A stretch of 64,000 nt of DNA from Holdemania massiliensis (lineage in GTDB: Bacteria; Bacillota_I; Bacilli_A; Erysipelotrichales; Erysipelotrichaceae). A model generated the notes under the pieces. That model did no database searches. It worked only from the letters and a program-made list of their open reading frames with translations, and had not been told where the DNA came from. The first letter of the stretch is position 1. The number at the start of each line of letters is the position of its first letter. The translations under genes and the position numbers were made by a program. Location of the stretch: contig NZ_JAKNTK010000001.1 of assembly GCF_022440805.1 (NCBI RefSeq), positions 2,790,001 to 2,854,000 of the forward strand, in the 5' to 3' direction. Shown here one piece after another: positions 15,531-24,595 of this stretch.

Positions 15531-15909
15531 TTTGATCACCTTCTCTCTTCGTTCCGAATATTTCTGCGATTCGCCTTTCCGATTCACGCTGGCTTTGAAT
15601 TTCAGCATGTACTAGGTGATCGACAAACTCATCAACTTCTTCCTTTGTCCTCAAACGAAGAACTGTAAATCCTTCCCTTTCCAGCTGATGCTTTCTCCAC
15701 TGCTGAATTTCACGAAGATCCTTTCCTGGAGCCTTCATCTCAACGAAGAAGATTTTCCCGCAAAACAGAATAATCCGATCTGGCACCCCAACCGTACCTT
15801 GTGACGTGAATTTCCAAGCCAGTCCTCCAAGGTTGGTCACTTTATCGACAAGTCGTTTTTCCAGCTCAGCCTCTAGCGTTTTGTAACTTTTTGAATTTCT
15901 TAAGCTCAT
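15520..15909 (-). CDS. VRR-NUC domain nuclease
   Basis: A 129-residue nuclease of the PD-(D/E)xK superfamily. The core is seen as GGLAWKFTSQGTVGVPDRII followed by FFVEMKAPGKDLREIQQW: the Asp of VPDR and the Glu/Lys of VEMK are the catalytic set, and the Gln/Trp helix is typical of VRR-NUC. The C-terminal 35 residues are a charged extension. Its end overlaps the helicase start, fitting a functional pair in replication or recombination. Confidence 0.88.
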   Translation of the reverse strand: MSLRNSKSYKTLEAELEKRLVDKVTNLGGLAWKFTSQGTVGVPDRIILFCGKIFFVEMKAPGKDLREIQQWRKHQLEREGFTVLRLRTKEEVDEFVDHLVHAEIQSQRESERRIAEIFGTKREGDQNAI

Positions 15910-16123
15910 ATTCTAAATCCTCGATTCTTGTTTCTCTTTGCTTGAGAAGCAATTCAATGACGGCCAACCCTTCATACAGAAATCGTAAATCCAATTCAAC
16001 TAAGGCGGATTCAGGATCCATCAGTTTAGAGTTGTTTTGATATGTCAGCCGATCCAAAGCTTCACGCTGCAGTTCAATTACATTTTCTAAAGCGGCGTGT
16101 TCTTTCATTATTTCTGGTTTCAT
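15866..16123 (-). CDS. Small helical phage protein of unknown function
   Basis: 85 residues (MKPEIMKEHAALENVIELQ), predicted to be nearly all helix with a C-terminal coiled coil ending LEYELKKFKKLQNARG. It has a GGAGAA ribosome site and overlaps the VRR-NUC gene by 44 bases. It is the first gene after the iteron-bearing intergenic region. No family recognised. Confidence 0.55.
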   Translation of the reverse strand: MKPEIMKEHAALENVIELQREALDRLTYQNNSKLMDPESALVELDLRFLYEGLAVIELLLKQRETRIEDLEYELKKFKKLQNARG

Positions 16124-16256
16124 GTTTTCTCCTTTTTCAGTGTTTGTAGGCTGTAGGTCATTCCTCCCGCGCGTATGTACATATATGCGTTTAGGCGTGC
16201 TAGGCGTATTCGCTTACCCCTACTACTCCTAATATATCTATTACATTAAGGGTAAG

Positions 16257-16380
16257 TCCTACAGTCCTACAAACTATCGTTTAAGCCTTTTGACGATGGA
16301 TTTTAGTGTGTAGACTGTGTTTTTTTTACATGTCCTACCATCCTACAACATCCTACATTGCTGTCTTAACAAGTCCTACA
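16257..16380. repeat. Iterated TCCTAC(A) motif, candidate replication origin
   Basis: The 280-base gap between the VirE gene and the 85-residue gene has six same-orientation copies: TCCTACA at 16257, 16265, 16341, 16351 and 16374, and TCCTACC at 16333. They fall in two clusters with 8-10 base spacing, with AT-rich tracts between them. Iterated short motifs beside primase-helicase genes are typical of phage origins. The replication role is inferred. Confidence 0.6.
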
Positions 16381-16403
16381 CAGAGCCACGCCAGGAACTA
16401 CAT

Positions 16404-18776
16404 TTACGTTTCATCTTTTTTAATTCTTACGAATCCAACGCTAGGATTTCCCCCTGGTCGTCTGACCCGTTTTCGATACTCCCACCCCTCTATTTTCCGC
16501 ATTGCATCCGCAATTTGTTTACTCATTCTCATGTCTAACTTCACCTTTGATAACCCAAAACACTCTCGGCCTACTTCGATGATAGACACTCGATCGCGCT
16601 GCAGAGTTCTCTCCTTATCTTTATATAAGCCGTAAGAATCATTGAAAAACTCCACTCTTGATTCATCTGTCCATGTTTTACTGCTGTACCAATCTGCAGG
16701 AAGCAACGTATCTAAATATTCTTTGATAGTCTCGGTGTAGCTGTCCAACTCCGCGCTTTCGCGCTGCTTTTCGGCAGCTAGCATCGCAAATTCTCCCTGC
16801 GCGAACCAGGAATCCCCGCGTAAGAAATAGAATTTCGCTTCTGCCCAGATCTGATCAATTTCTTGATCCAGGTCTTTGAATACGTCTTTTGAGCGCTTCT
16901 GAATCCCGATCTTCACCGGCCAGAATCGGCGGCCACCCGTCGCGTCACGAATGAAGTTTTCATTGTTCGTGGATCCGATCAGGATGGATTGCCGCAAGTA
17001 GTCTTTATCATTACGACGGTACGCCTTCCGGAAGGAATCAGAACTGGATGAAATGAATGCTTTGACTGCTTCCACTTCCGCCTTTGCCATACCCGCCAGC
17101 TCAGCAAGCTCAACAATCCACTTCCCTTGAATGGCACTCATGGAGTCCTTATCACCGAACCGGTTAACAGAATCGGTGTACCATTCTTCCCGGCGCGCTA
17201 ACTTACGGATAAACGTTGATTTTCCAAGCCCCTGCAGACCAATTAAGACGAGCGCATTGTCCATCTTACAGCCAGGGCGGTATATTCTCGCCACTGCACC
17301 GACCAGAGTGTTCTTCATTGCTTCCCTTGTATAAGCGCTGTCTTCCGCTCCTAAGTAGTCCACCAAGAGCGTTTCTATACGAGCCACACCGTCCCATTCC
17401 AACGGTTCAAGGTACTCCAGAACGCTGCTGAAACGGCGCTCATTCATGACGATAGATAAGGCATCCTCTGCCTTTGATTTTACGTCAATGTCGTATTTCT
17501 TTTCCAAGTAACTCCGCAAACCGGCATCATCGTTGTCTTCCCATCGTCTTGTTCCTGTCTGTTCATCCCAAGGCAAGGGTCCATCAATTTCATAACGATA
17601 TGCAAAAGTGTTGTAGCCTTTGATATGCTTCAATTCTTTATCATTCCGCAGAATAAGTTCAATGTTTCCGCGAGTAGGTTTTTTCCGTTGCTTCCCATCA
17701 AGCTCGAAGCCGTTCATCCACGCGGCATCATCTTCATCATCGAAATCGGATATACTTTCTTTCATGTAAAGCAACTTAACCTCTGGATCAGCAGCTGCCA
17801 TATCCATCATGGCAAGATAAGACGGCAACTTATTGACTGGCGTGTCCACTTTGGCATCATCATCGAGATCGCCAAACTTGTGGATCCGCACCAAGTCAAA
17901 TGCGTTGCACAGCTTGCCGGATGCTGGATCCGTGCCATGATTGGAGTAAGCAAACTTATCGTCATACAGCACCAGACCCGCAGCCGTTGAACCGCCGGCA
18001 TAGGTGTACCGGCCGGGTAGATTACATGGCAAGTAGACATCATTTAAAAATGTCTCAATGGCTGCATCTATGCTGTACGTGCGGCAGAAGGCACCAATCA
18101 GTCCCTCTTTGGTTAGCGGATCACCTTGGCGCTTGGCCTGCTTGTGGACGATCTCCGTGACTCTGGAGGACTGCGGCCAGAAGCTCACGTCGTGCCAGTC
18201 TGGATAATTAGCTAAGACGACATCAGGATCCAAGAAAGGACCATCCTGCTGGTTAAAGATAAACTCTCCATCCTTGCTGGTGCTTGGCCAGTACATCAGC
18301 CGGCTGGCCTGATAGGTCGTATCATCAAACTGATCGATGCCAAGCTCCTTGGCCACCCAACGAGCGATCGCCTCGTACTCCTCGGCACTGACCTCTCGGG
18401 CCAGTGGGATGATCAGGCGGACTCGCTGTGCCTCTGGCTTATGCTTATGCGTCGAGTAGATGCAGCAGGCATAGTCATTAAGCAGCGTCAAGTCATCCCA
18501 AAAGCTCGGCAGCGCGTTATCCACGTCAAGGGTAAGGACAGTCCGGCAAAGCACTGTATCGCTCTTACGCTGCCCCTGTGCGAGCCATCCGCCAACAAAC
18601 CCGCCGACGTCTTTGATCTCATCCTGGTTAGGCTTTTTGAGCTTGGCATACTCGGCCATCGTCTCCCGGGTACGGTAAGTCTCTGACAGCTTTTTACAGA
18701 GGTCATTCCAGCTGATCTCGATATTTTTCCACTTTTTTGCTTTTCGGCTTGCGCCGGTTGCAATCTTCAGCTGCAT
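16404..18776 (-). CDS. VirE/VapE-type primase-helicase
   Basis: A 790-residue replication protein. The N-terminal part (about residues 1-230) has the primase-polymerase-like pattern TVLTLDVDNALPSFWDDL and YSTHKHKPEAQRVRLIIPL, while residues about 440-720 are the virulence-associated E helicase: VLIGLQGLGKSTF (Walker A, near 510), KWIVELAELAGM (Walker B), and the SSDSFRKAYRRNDKDYLRQS and GRRFWPV motifs. This layout serves as primase plus replicative helicase. The downstream origin-like repeats and upstream DNA polymerase fit the role. Confidence 0.88.
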   Translation of the reverse strand: MQLKIATGASRKAKKWKNIEISWNDLCKKLSETYRTRETMAEYAKLKKPNQDEIKDVGGFVGGWLAQGQRKSDTVLCRTVLTLDVDNALPSFWDDLTLLNDYACCIYSTHKHKPEAQRVRLIIPLAREVSAEEYEAIARWVAKELGIDQFDDTTYQASRLMYWPSTSKDGEFIFNQQDGPFLDPDVVLANYPDWHDVSFWPQSSRVTEIVHKQAKRQGDPLTKEGLIGAFCRTYSIDAAIETFLNDVYLPCNLPGRYTYAGGSTAAGLVLYDDKFAYSNHGTDPASGKLCNAFDLVRIHKFGDLDDDAKVDTPVNKLPSYLAMMDMAAADPEVKLLYMKESISDFDDEDDAAWMNGFELDGKQRKKPTRGNIELILRNDKELKHIKGYNTFAYRYEIDGPLPWDEQTGTRRWEDNDDAGLRSYLEKKYDIDVKSKAEDALSIVMNERRFSSVLEYLEPLEWDGVARIETLLVDYLGAEDSAYTREAMKNTLVGAVARIYRPGCKMDNALVLIGLQGLGKSTFIRKLARREEWYTDSVNRFGDKDSMSAIQGKWIVELAELAGMAKAEVEAVKAFISSSSDSFRKAYRRNDKDYLRQSILIGSTNNENFIRDATGGRRFWPVKIGIQKRSKDVFKDLDQEIDQIWAEAKFYFLRGDSWFAQGEFAMLAAEKQRESAELDSYTETIKEYLDTLLPADWYSSKTWTDESRVEFFNDSYGLYKDKERTLQRDRVSIIEVGRECFGLSKVKLDMRMSKQIADAMRKIEGWEYRKRVRRPGGNPSVGFVRIKKDET

Positions 18777-18800
18777 AGATCATACCTCCCAGCTCAGCTG

Positions 18801-19094
18801 CTACGCTTCATCCGTTGCAGTGATTGCTCCGCACACACGCAGTGCTATAATTTCTTGTCTAACGCTTTCAGCTGATTCAGGATTTCTGAATTCGAGTTTT
18901 TGCAACCATGGTTCATAGTCTAAAACTTCATCACTGCCCATTTTTCCGGTAATCGTGCCGTAAATACCATTTGTCTGCAAATAAAGGTAAAAGCAAAAAC
19001 GTCTTGAAGGGAACTTTTTACGATATCCATCTTCGGTTGCCTCATACCCCGCTTGTGTCAATTTATTAATATCTATGTTGTTGATTTTTAACAT
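18801..19094 (-). CDS. Small phage protein of unknown function
   Basis: 97 residues (MLKINNIDINKLTQAGYEAT) with an AGGAGG ribosome site, between the polymerase and VirE genes. Alternating hydrophobic/polar segments (RFCFYLYLQTNGIYGTITG) suggest a small beta-containing fold. The region is more AT-rich than its neighbours, so it may be a recent insertion into the replication module. No family recognised. Confidence 0.6.
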   Translation of the reverse strand: MLKINNIDINKLTQAGYEATEDGYRKKFPSRRFCFYLYLQTNGIYGTITGKMGSDEVLDYEPWLQKLEFRNPESAESVRQEIIALRVCGAITATDEA

Positions 19095-19108
19095 TTTTTT
19101 TGACCTCC

Positions 19109-21040
19109 TTAGTCTTTCAAATAATAGTCTGATGTATAGCCAGCGGCTGTCAGGTAGAGATCAGGCGCCCAGGCAAGCTGCGATCCCATCAGTTTACGGA
19201 TCGCTGCCAGGTGCAGATCAGCGTCTTGCTTGGGTACTTCGACAATCAGCTCATCGTGGATGTGAAAGCAAATCTCGTACCCGGCAGCTGCCACTTTGAG
19301 CATGGCCTCTGCCAAACAGTCCCTCGCGATCGCCTGGACAATGTTTTCCACGAGTTTGCCGCCGTATGTATCTTTAACTCCCCAGACGCGCTTACCCTGC
19401 TCCATGCCTTGATATTGGATCTTACCCTCATCAGTCAGACGCGGCTGCAGGTAAGCAAGCTGACGCCCGGAAGGTAATGTGATAAACAGGTAGCCTTTAT
19501 CACACTTAAAGTGGACACCGTGATGCAGATTAAACTCAGAACGATTTTTCAAACAGACCCGTACTCTGTCATCCACGTCATGCCAAAGCCGCACAATATG
19601 AGGATTGGCTTTGCGCCAGGCTTTGACCAGCTTAGGCAAATCCTCCTCAGGTACACCCATCTTGAGAGCGCCCATTGCGATCAGCGCACCAGTACCACCT
19701 TGATAGCCAAGCGCTAAAGTAGATACCTTGCCACGCTGCCGTAATGGCTTGTCAATCTGATTAATCGGGATGCCAAACATCTTAGAGGCAGTCTGCTTAT
19801 AGATGTCACCATCATGCTTAAATACCTCGCAGACCCAGTCCTCCCCCGCCAACCAAGCGATCACCCTCGCCTCAATTGCGCTGTAATCCGCGATCGCAAA
19901 GGTATAACCCTCTTTAGCGGTAAAAGCCGTCCGAACAAGCTGAGAAAAGATGTCAGACATGGAAGGGTAAAGCATCTCCAGCGTCTCGAAGTCTTTACGC
20001 TTAACCAGCGTTCGGACTGCATCGATCTCCGGCAAGTAGTTTTTAGTCAGATTTTGCACTTGAACCAACCTGCCGGCCCATCTGCCTGTACGGTTAGCGC
20101 CGTAATACTGCAGCGTGCCATGGATTCGTCCATCAGCAGCTGTGGCGTCTTTTAACATTTGATACTTTTTGACGGATGCCTTCCCAGTCTCCAGCCGGTT
20201 ATTGATTACGGTACGCACAGGATCCGGGATCTCCGTATCAAGCAATGTCTCCAGAGTCTCCTTGCGTATGTCAGGGATATCGACCCCCTGCGATTGGATC
20301 CAGGACAGCAGCTGATCCCGGCTGTTGGCATTGGCAAGCCCGGTGATCTCTGCTGATTGATCTAGCAGATCAGAGGCATGGGCATCGTTATACTCCAGCA
20401 CCGCATCAACCAGATCCATGTCGATCCGGATGCCGCGATCGTTGATCCGCTGATCCTCTCTATAAATAAGCAGTTCGTTTGGCAATGGTGGGAACTGCTC
20501 CAGGTATTTGCCGATCGCACGCTCCGTCTCTACGTCTTGCTTGCAATACTTACAAAACAGATCCCACTTATCCATATCATGGTAAGGGTAGTTGCGGGTG
20601 CGCTCTCCATTTGCCTTAGTCGGCTTGCACGGCTTACTAAAATAGTTGATCAGCAGCGTTCCGGATTTATCCTTTTGTTGCTCCAATTTAAGTAATGCAG
20701 CGACATCGCCCAGGCGGCCAGGCAGACCCAGCTGGGCGGCATGAGCCATCGTACACCACCACTGCCTAACATCCAGCTGCGTGCCCAGGTATTTGCCTAT
20801 ACAGACCCGTTCAAACTGAGCGTTATAAGCCTTTTTGAGCACCGTCTTATCCGTTAGTGCCTGCACGACATCCGCCGGCAGCGCCTCACCACAAGCCAGA
20901 TCGATCAACTCCACCGGCTCATCGTCAAAGGCGTAAGCAAACAATAATATTTGAAAATCAGGGGCGTCTACATATCTGTAAACGCCCAGTTTGATGTCAG
21001 TGCTGCTGTAGGTCTCAATGTCGATGGACAGCTGACGCAT
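19109..21040 (-). CDS. Phage DNA polymerase, family A with 3'-5' exonuclease
   Basis: About 643 residues from an ATG after AGAGGTGAT (a GTG start 9 bases earlier is possible). The N-terminal exonuclease has MRQLSIDIETYSS (Exo I, DxE). The polymerase domain has FAIADYSAIEARVIAWLAG (motif A), RQRGKVSTLALGYQGG (motif B region) and FHIHDELIVEVP (motif C). There is no 5'-3' exonuclease domain. It replicates phage DNA together with the neighbouring DUF2815, DUF2800 and VirE proteins, a gene order common in Firmicute temperate phages. Confidence 0.93.
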   Translation of the reverse strand: MRQLSIDIETYSSTDIKLGVYRYVDAPDFQILLFAYAFDDEPVELIDLACGEALPADVVQALTDKTVLKKAYNAQFERVCIGKYLGTQLDVRQWWCTMAHAAQLGLPGRLGDVAALLKLEQQKDKSGTLLINYFSKPCKPTKANGERTRNYPYHDMDKWDLFCKYCKQDVETERAIGKYLEQFPPLPNELLIYREDQRINDRGIRIDMDLVDAVLEYNDAHASDLLDQSAEITGLANANSRDQLLSWIQSQGVDIPDIRKETLETLLDTEIPDPVRTVINNRLETGKASVKKYQMLKDATAADGRIHGTLQYYGANRTGRWAGRLVQVQNLTKNYLPEIDAVRTLVKRKDFETLEMLYPSMSDIFSQLVRTAFTAKEGYTFAIADYSAIEARVIAWLAGEDWVCEVFKHDGDIYKQTASKMFGIPINQIDKPLRQRGKVSTLALGYQGGTGALIAMGALKMGVPEEDLPKLVKAWRKANPHIVRLWHDVDDRVRVCLKNRSEFNLHHGVHFKCDKGYLFITLPSGRQLAYLQPRLTDEGKIQYQGMEQGKRVWGVKDTYGGKLVENIVQAIARDCLAEAMLKVAAAGYEICFHIHDELIVEVPKQDADLHLAAIRKLMGSQLAWAPDLYLTAAGYTSDYYLKD

Positions 21041-21051
21041 GATGATCACCT

Positions 21052-21612
21052 CTAGTCAAAGAGGTCGTCATCGTCGTCTACTTCGATATCTGCGAATGCT
21101 TCATCAGCGGTGATTCGTGTAGCCAGCGCTTCCCCATCTCGCCGGAACATGAATCCATTCAATCCACAGGCGATGCCTTTGTTACCTGCAGCATTAAATG
21201 GATAGAAAGTCACCGAAGCGTTGCCATAACAGCCACTATACACTTCGGACTGTGTGGATATCGGGCGTTTCTCACCATCAACGATAAATGGTGGGCGGCT
21301 CATTGAGCAGTTTGCATTGATGAAATACGCATCTTCATAGGCCGGATCATCAGGACGTTCTTCGTCGCCGTCTCGCAGCGGCATTTTTAAGTTCTTCGGA
21401 ATCACACCGCCCCACTTACTTGTCTTGCCGTTCTCCTTTGCCAGCTCAATCGCTTTTTTGATTTTTGCGATCGTCTTCTTATCTGACTTTGGGATGATGA
21501 AGCTGGCCGAATATTTCTTTTCCTGACCTTCTTCAATGGCTGCTGGTTCCCATAAATGCTCGTAGGATAATCGGACGATTCCTGTTGATACTGTCGTTTC
21601 TTTTACTGCCAT
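21052..21612 (-). CDS. DUF2815 protein, probable ssDNA-binding protein
   Basis: 186 residues from the ATG at 21612 (MAVKETTVSTGIVRLSYEHL). Conserved DUF2815 elements include KKYSASFIIPKSDKKT, EDAYFINANCS and YSGCYGNASVTFYPFN, forming an OB-like beta fold. The C-terminus is an acidic tail (DIEVDDDDDLFD), the hallmark by which T7 gp2.5 and SSB proteins contact the replisome. Adjacent to the polymerase gene, it is best read as the phage single-strand DNA-binding protein. Confidence 0.8.
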   Translation of the reverse strand: MAVKETTVSTGIVRLSYEHLWEPAAIEEGQEKKYSASFIIPKSDKKTIAKIKKAIELAKENGKTSKWGGVIPKNLKMPLRDGDEERPDDPAYEDAYFINANCSMSRPPFIVDGEKRPISTQSEVYSGCYGNASVTFYPFNAAGNKGIACGLNGFMFRRDGEALATRITADEAFADIEVDDDDDLFD

Positions 21613-21616
21613 GGTT

Positions 21617-22774
21617 TTATTCCTCCTCAATTTCCATTTCTTCTAAAATTTGTAGTTGTGGGTTATACTCTTTACGCTTATCTGTTTCAGGAGCCAGCGT
21701 CGGAGCGCCGGCCGGCTTAACGACCAGATCACCAAGTAAGTCTGCAAAGAGCTTCTTGCCGATGGCTTTCTCCATTTTCGTAATGCCAAGCAAAACCTTT
21801 TCGTAGATCGTAGCCTCTGCATAGCCTTCTGCTTTAAGCTTTTCGGCCACTTTATCCTCATCAACATATTTGCGTATGCTACGACCCTCAACCAGCTTCC
21901 ACCCCGGAATCTCATTACCTTGCAGGATCTGATCCGTAGCGTAGCTGGTGAGTGTATCCATCCAAGACTTAACCTGGCCAAGCTGCCGCAGAATTACGCC
22001 GAGCTCTTTTTTGTTGAGCGCCGCAGGATCTTGATGATCCTCGATCAGTTTTTGATTGACTGCCGCTCGGTGCCTGCAGTTTTTGGCTGGACACCAACGA
22101 CACCAATCGCCACAAGCAAACTCACCCTTACCCTCGTATGCCTGTTGGGCCACTGGAGCTACTTTATGGTCTCCCCAATGTCTGATCTCCGCCGCCGAAG
22201 CAAAGCTGGTACTGATGTGGTCCAAGCGCGGCTGGTTGATAGTCATACGCACCAGGTTGATATCGTACAGATCTCCAAAGAGATTAAGAGCACCAAGTGC
22301 ATACAGCATAAGCTGTGGATTTAAATTGGCGTCGACCGGTACTCCCTTACCGAACTTTAAGTCGATAATGTGTAAGGTTGCATCAGAGATGATGATCACG
22401 TCACCGGTGCCAAAGCCATCAGGCACGACATCACTAAAGTCAACTCGGGTTTCCAGCAACATAATCGTATCAGTCGACTTGTCCTTATACTCATTATAAG
22501 TCTCCACGATCCAATCAATATAAGGCTGCAGCTCTCCACGGATCCGCAGATCATCACCCTCGTAGACAGGCTCTGACGTGCCATCTTTAAACGCCCTCAG
22601 GCACTGTTCAGCGATCTCATGAGCCCGTGTGCCCTCCTCAGCGTAGCTGCTTGTAGTCTGTGGATATCGCTCGGCCAGACGGGCAGAGGGTGGACAGTGC
22701 ATCCACCGATTTGCCGCTGACGCGCTGAGAACAGCGTGTGCCCGTCCCGTATGATTGATTACGTCTGCAGCCAT
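21617..22774 (-). CDS. DUF2800 PD-(D/E)xK nuclease-like protein
   Basis: 385 residues. It begins like other DUF2800 proteins (SASAANRWMHCPPSARLAER), with the catalytic-type segment DATLHIIDLKFGKGVPVDA (Asp and DLKxG in place of the usual ExK) and a Cys cluster CGDWCRWCPAKNCRH resembling the Fe-S-linked C-terminus of AddB/Cas4-type nucleases. It probably works in phage recombination with DUF2815. It overlaps neither neighbour by more than a few bases, consistent with a single operon. Confidence 0.85.
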   Translation of the reverse strand: MAADVINHTGRAHAVLSASAANRWMHCPPSARLAERYPQTTSSYAEEGTRAHEIAEQCLRAFKDGTSEPVYEGDDLRIRGELQPYIDWIVETYNEYKDKSTDTIMLLETRVDFSDVVPDGFGTGDVIIISDATLHIIDLKFGKGVPVDANLNPQLMLYALGALNLFGDLYDINLVRMTINQPRLDHISTSFASAAEIRHWGDHKVAPVAQQAYEGKGEFACGDWCRWCPAKNCRHRAAVNQKLIEDHQDPAALNKKELGVILRQLGQVKSWMDTLTSYATDQILQGNEIPGWKLVEGRSIRKYVDEDKVAEKLKAEGYAEATIYEKVLLGITKMEKAIGKKLFADLLGDLVVKPAGAPTLAPETDKRKEYNPQLQILEEMEIEEE

Positions 22775-23181
22775 TACAGTGCCTCGATCTCTGCCTTGAC
22801 TGCTGGCAGATCCGCATCGGCGATCTCCGAGAGTTTAGTGCCACCGTGTTTTTTAAATACACTCTTGATATCAACACTTGGATTGGCAGCTCGCTTGTTG
22901 GACGCAACAGCCTTGATCTCTGCCCGCAGTTTGGTGTAATCAATCTCTGGTCGTGCTGTGTCGTTGATCTGTAACTCCTCTGCTGGAGCCTCAGTGGTTT
23001 CCAGGATTAGCTCTGCTGTCGGTTCAGGTTGAGCTGTTGGTTCCGGTTCCGGCTTAGGCTGCTTTTTTGTCTTCTTTTCAGTTGGTATGGATGTGATTGT
23101 CTGCCGGGACAAGCCCTGCAGCAGTATGTTGACCAGGTCAATCAGCGACTGACCGGCTTCGAGCGTTACTTTTACTTCCAT
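22774..23181 (-). CDS. Replication-module protein with Pro/Glu-rich linker
   Basis: 135 residues. An N-terminal strand-helix region (MEVKVTLEAGQSLIDLVNIL) is followed by a long Lys/Pro/Glu-rich linker (about residues 33-65) and a C-terminal helical domain ending in ADADLPAVKAEIEAL. Proteins like this precede DUF2800 genes in many Clostridia-type phages, where they are often misnamed after eukaryotic Rrp5. The C-terminal part resembles small SAP/Rho-N-like helical modules. Exact function unknown. Confidence 0.6.
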   Translation of the reverse strand: MEVKVTLEAGQSLIDLVNILLQGLSRQTITSIPTEKKTKKQPKPEPEPTAQPEPTAELILETTEAPAEELQINDTARPEIDYTKLRAEIKAVASNKRAANPSVDIKSVFKKHGGTKLSEIADADLPAVKAEIEAL

Positions 23182-23193
23182 GTGTTTCTCCTT

Positions 23194-23943
23194 CTATTTT
23201 TCATAATCGGTCTTTCCAGTAAACTTTTTGACGAAATACTTTACTCCTTTTTCCGTTACCTGGACTTCTAATGACATCCGCGCTTCGGCTCCTTCGTAGT
23301 AAATTTCTTCAAAGACTCTGAATAGCCCCATCTTCATACTTCTTCTTGTTGGCACGTTCCGGCTATTTTTCTGCCGGATGAGGTATCCATGATTCCGCAG
23401 CCATTCAAACAGCTCCAACCTACCAATGGAGTAACCATTCTGCGTGAGGAGTGCAGCTAAGTCTCCGATCATCATCAAGCCGTCTACCTTGCCGATCGCT
23501 CTGGCATATTCGGCTAGGGGTAACAGCTCCTGCTTTTCCTGCTCTAGAATCTTGTTCCTCTTTTCTGATATCTGCAGCGCCCTTGACATGATGTGTTCCG
23601 GACTGTTCCAACGTTTTTCAATTTCAAGGAAATATCGTCTCGCCTGCTTCCCTTTTTCATTGCGCTGGATCATCGCGATCTCTTTTGCCATGTCAATGGT
23701 GATTTGATAATCTACCACTTCCTGCACACCTCCAGGGGTCGGACATTTTTGGGACACCCTTTGAAAGTCAACACCTTCCTCAAATCCATATTCGCACATT
23801 CTCGGAAACCACTTTCTGAATTCAGTACTTAACTCTAAAAATTCGTGCAGTTCCCTTGCTGAGAAAGTGATGCGTTCATCATCGTAGTTAGCTTTTAAAA
23901 GTTCCACTTGATTCGTCCTCACTTTCCAAGGCTTTTGCGACAC
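23194..23943 (-). CDS. Phage antirepressor (AntA-like plus KilAC domain)
   Basis: 249 residues. The N-terminal AntA/BRO-like domain is visible as ITFSARELHEFLELSTEFRKW, VVDYQITIDMAKEIAMIQRNE and ARRYFLEIEKRW. The C-terminal KilAC domain contains DLAALLTQNGYSIGRLELFEWLRNHGYL (quoted in parts) and ends near TEKGVKYFVKKF. Antirepressors of this type inactivate or bypass the CI repressor during induction. It is expressed early from the Cro-side promoter and overlaps the preceding gene by 56 bases. Confidence 0.88.
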   Translation of the reverse strand: MSQKPWKVRTNQVELLKANYDDERITFSARELHEFLELSTEFRKWFPRMCEYGFEEGVDFQRVSQKCPTPGGVQEVVDYQITIDMAKEIAMIQRNEKGKQARRYFLEIEKRWNSPEHIMSRALQISEKRNKILEQEKQELLPLAEYARAIGKVDGLMMIGDLAALLTQNGYSIGRLELFEWLRNHGYLIRQKNSRNVPTRRSMKMGLFRVFEEIYYEGAEARMSLEVQVTEKGVKYFVKKFTGKTDYEK

Positions 23944-24370
23944 TTTCTGCGACTGATTCTAGCCACCCCTTCGCCTCGTTATCACTCAACTTAAACAACA
24001 GCATAAGCGTAACGCCTGCGACCGCTTTTTTCGCTGATGGTCCTTCAGCAGCGATTTCCTGAAAGCCGACCAGACTATCCGTAAGCCTTTTGCAAAATTC
24101 AAGCTGAGCTGCCACTTTATCTTTTTGGCTTTCTTCTCTTTCATAGGCTTCACGGGCGAGTTCCTCAAGCTCTTGCACATACAACTTCGACCGCTCTTCA
24201 TGTGCTCGCTCGTCAGTGCAGACCGTGCCAGAGTTCCATGCCAGTTCATCGACGCGATTCTGCGCTTCCTTATTAGGCTGCATCTTCCGAATAAAGCTGT
24301 AGGTGACTTTTAAGTTATCCGGAGTCAGCTGCCTAACACCAAGCAACACAGCTTCCAATAACTGATTCAT
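23888..24370 (-). CDS. Early phage protein of unknown function
   Basis: 160 residues from the ATG at 24370 (MNQLLEAVLLGVRQL), whose start overlaps the preceding stop (ATGA). The sequence is mostly helical, with an Arg/Glu-rich centre and a Ser/Glu-rich tail. Its 3' end overlaps the antirepressor start by 56 bases. No conserved motif recognised. Confidence 0.55.
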   Translation of the reverse strand: MNQLLEAVLLGVRQLTPDNLKVTYSFIRKMQPNKEAQNRVDELAWNSGTVCTDERAHEERSKLYVQELEELAREAYEREESQKDKVAAQLEFCKRLTDSLVGFQEIAAEGPSAKKAVAGVTLMLLFKLSDNEAKGWLESVAESVAKALESEDESSGTFKS

Positions 24371-24528
24371 ACCGTTTTCTCCGGTTCTGGACACTCGTCA
24401 TAAGCCTTAACTGCCTTATAAGCAAATTTCAGCTTCTTCCCCGTCATCTGATTCAAACGCTTGATTGTAAGCTCCCTGTAGATTTCATCGTCCAAAGACG
24501 GTTGTTGCTGTTGTTGTTTCTTTTTCAT
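24367..24528 (-). CDS. 53-residue early phage protein with N-terminal Lys/Gln tract
   Basis: A short frame with AAGGAG upstream: MKKKQQQQQ, then PSLDDEIYRELTIKRLNQM and a basic helix LKFAYKAVKAYDEC. Its stop overlaps the next start (ATGA). The coding potential rests on the ribosome site, coupling and charged composition. Function unknown. Confidence 0.55.
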   Translation of the reverse strand: MKKKQQQQQPSLDDEIYRELTIKRLNQMTGKKLKFAYKAVKAYDECPEPEKTV

Positions 24529-24559
24529 TCCAATCTCCTTTCAGTTGTGCTAAAATGGA

Positions 24560-24586
24560 GATGATCTCAAGGACATTAAGATCATC
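24560..24586 (-). other. Stem-loop between early genes
   Basis: GATGATCT and AGATCATC form a perfect 8-bp stem with an 11-base loop in the 67-base gap downstream of the HTH gene. No T run follows leftward, so it is more likely an RNA-processing or protein-binding structure than a strong terminator. Confidence 0.4.
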
Positions 24587-24595
24587 TTTGCGTTC

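Noticed and set aside
16257..16380. CRISPR-like array
   Set aside because: Repeats are only 7 bases and spacers are of unequal length from 1 to about 60 bases; the pattern fits iterons.
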